This document shows positions 5,445-5,952 of a DNA stretch of 5,952 nucleotides, one piece after another. The notes under the pieces were generated by a model. The model saw only the letters and a program-made list of their open reading frames with translations. It did not search any database and was not told where the DNA came from. The stretch covers positions 1 through 5,952 of the forward strand of contig QMUI01000064.1 in the NCBI GenBank assembly GCA_003660485.1. Reading direction: 5' to 3'. The stretch is from Thermococci archaeon. GTDB lineage: Archaea; Methanobacteriota_B; Thermococci; Thermococcales; Thermococcaceae. Position numbers and translations under genes: made by a program. Positions within the stretch are counted from its first letter, which is position 1. Every line of letters begins with the position of its first letter.

Positions 5445-5952
5445 TTTCCTTACTATTTTCCTGTAGAGATGAAGCCAAGTGCCCTGGGTCACCTTTACCA
5501 CGTTATAGATCCATGGAGCTAGTAGTAAACTAAAGAGGACATCGCTAAACCAGTGGACGTGGAGGAGGAGCCTCGTAAGGGCAATGCCAATGGCGTATGC
5601 CCATACAATAATCCTAGCCTTTTTCCAGCGATTGGATGAGTACGTAGCTATAATTCCTCCCCTGAATGCGTGTCCAGAGGGAAAGGAAAACCCTCCATAT
5701 CCCCTAGGCCTGGGCTCATTTAGTGCAACCTTTAGGATTCCAACAATTGCCAAGCCCAAAAATGCGGAAAGAAGAAAGACAAGAGTCTCCTTAGAGAGCT
5801 TCCCATGCTCCTTAACGTCCAGATAGATAGCAAAGAGGGCAAAGGCGAAAAAGAATAGGTTACCACCCAAGACCGTTAAGATCGTGAGCACCCCGGGATT
5901 TGGGGAGGGTAATAGAAGGTCAATCCTCTCATTGATTCCCTTCAATAGGCCA
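5412..5952 (-). CDS. PAP2-family membrane phosphatase (5' end may lie outside the window)
   Basis: This is an integral membrane phosphatase of the PAP2 / haloperoxidase-like superfamily, which cleaves phosphate from lipid phosphates such as phosphatidic acid, phosphatidylglycerol phosphate or polyprenyl diphosphate. All three signature blocks are present (numbering from TTG 5945): KVALNEPRP (Lys72, Arg79, Pro80), FPSGH (89-92 with His92), and TRLLLHVHWFSD (Arg125, His131, Asp135). Hydrophobic helices lie at about 19-41, 54-74, 110-128 and 134-150. The tail from about 151 is basic and cytoplasmic-looking. The only start codon visible is TTG at 5945-5943, and the frame stays open to the window edge. 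PAP2 proteins usually have a little more sequence before the NERIDLLL segment, so the true start is probably beyond base 5952. The stop TAG at 5414-5412 lies inside the end of the convergent DUF2334 gene. The specific lipid substrate cannot be decided here. Confidence 0.85.
   Translation of the reverse strand, partial: GLLKGINERIDLLLPSPNPGVLTILTVLGGNLFFFAFALFAIYLDVKEHGKLSKETLVFLLSAFLGLAIVGILKVALNEPRPRGYGGFSFPSGHAFRGGIIATYSSNRWKKARIIVWAYAIGIALTRLLLHVHWFSDVLFSLLLAPWIYNVVKVTQGTWLHLYRKIVRKLGINFLDIKL

Noticed and set aside
5445..5462. T-rich segment after the deacetylase stop as a terminator
   Set aside because: The T runs are short and interrupted, and the segment lies within the PAP2 coding region.
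5584..5826. 80-codon plus-strand open frame opposite PAP2
   Set aside because: It is complementary to the PAP2 signature blocks, which are clearly the real coding sequence.

Overview
The window looks like chromosome of a hyperthermophilic archaeon of the order Thermococcales, most likely Pyrococcus or a close relative. This rests on inference from tightly packed genes with 4-bp ATGA overlaps, GGAGGTG-type ribosome binding sites, heavy AGG/AGA/ATA codon use, Lys/Glu/Ile-rich proteins, and the gene families present. I could not run a search to confirm it. I see no RNA gene, insertion sequence or CRISPR array, and almost every base is coding.

Layout: (1) Bases 2-2320 are a plus-strand operon. 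It holds the last 55 codons of one MFS transporter, a second complete MFS transporter that looks like its paralogue and carries a sucrose-transporter-type GRRRPF motif, and an alpha/beta hydrolase with an N-terminal membrane anchor. The hydrolase start overlaps the transporter stop by 4 bp. (2) Bases 2312-4650 are a minus-strand operon, read right to left: an ABC ATPase, an ABC-2 permease that overlaps it by 4 bp, and a small ribbon-helix-helix (RHH) protein. Two of its three genes carry an apparent single-base frameshift. In the ATPase, Walker A lies in one frame and the Q-loop, signature, Walker B and H-loop lie in the -1 frame. In the RHH gene, the DNA-binding part is in one frame and the natural-looking C-terminal tail is in the +1 frame. 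The permease between them is intact. (3) Bases 4651-4712 are a short divergent promoter region with a palindromic TATA-like core. (4) Bases 4713-5444 (+) encode an exported DUF2334/polysaccharide-deacetylase-fold protein. (5) Bases 5412-5952 (-) encode a PAP2-family membrane phosphatase that runs to the window edge. Its 3' end overlaps the deacetylase gene by 33 bp.

How the genes may work together (inference): the plus-strand operon probably moves a sugar-like or other small solute across the membrane and processes an ester or amide derivative of it inside the cell. The ABC-2 operon would be an exporter of lipid, drug or peptide type, possibly autoregulated by the RHH protein. The deacetylase-like protein and the PAP2 phosphatase both point to envelope or lipid-linked carbohydrate metabolism, but they are transcribed convergently and need not be functionally linked. 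I found no convincing new defence or mobile system. The most informative observations are the two frameshifts clustered in one exporter operon and the RHH antitoxin-like gene with no toxin partner.
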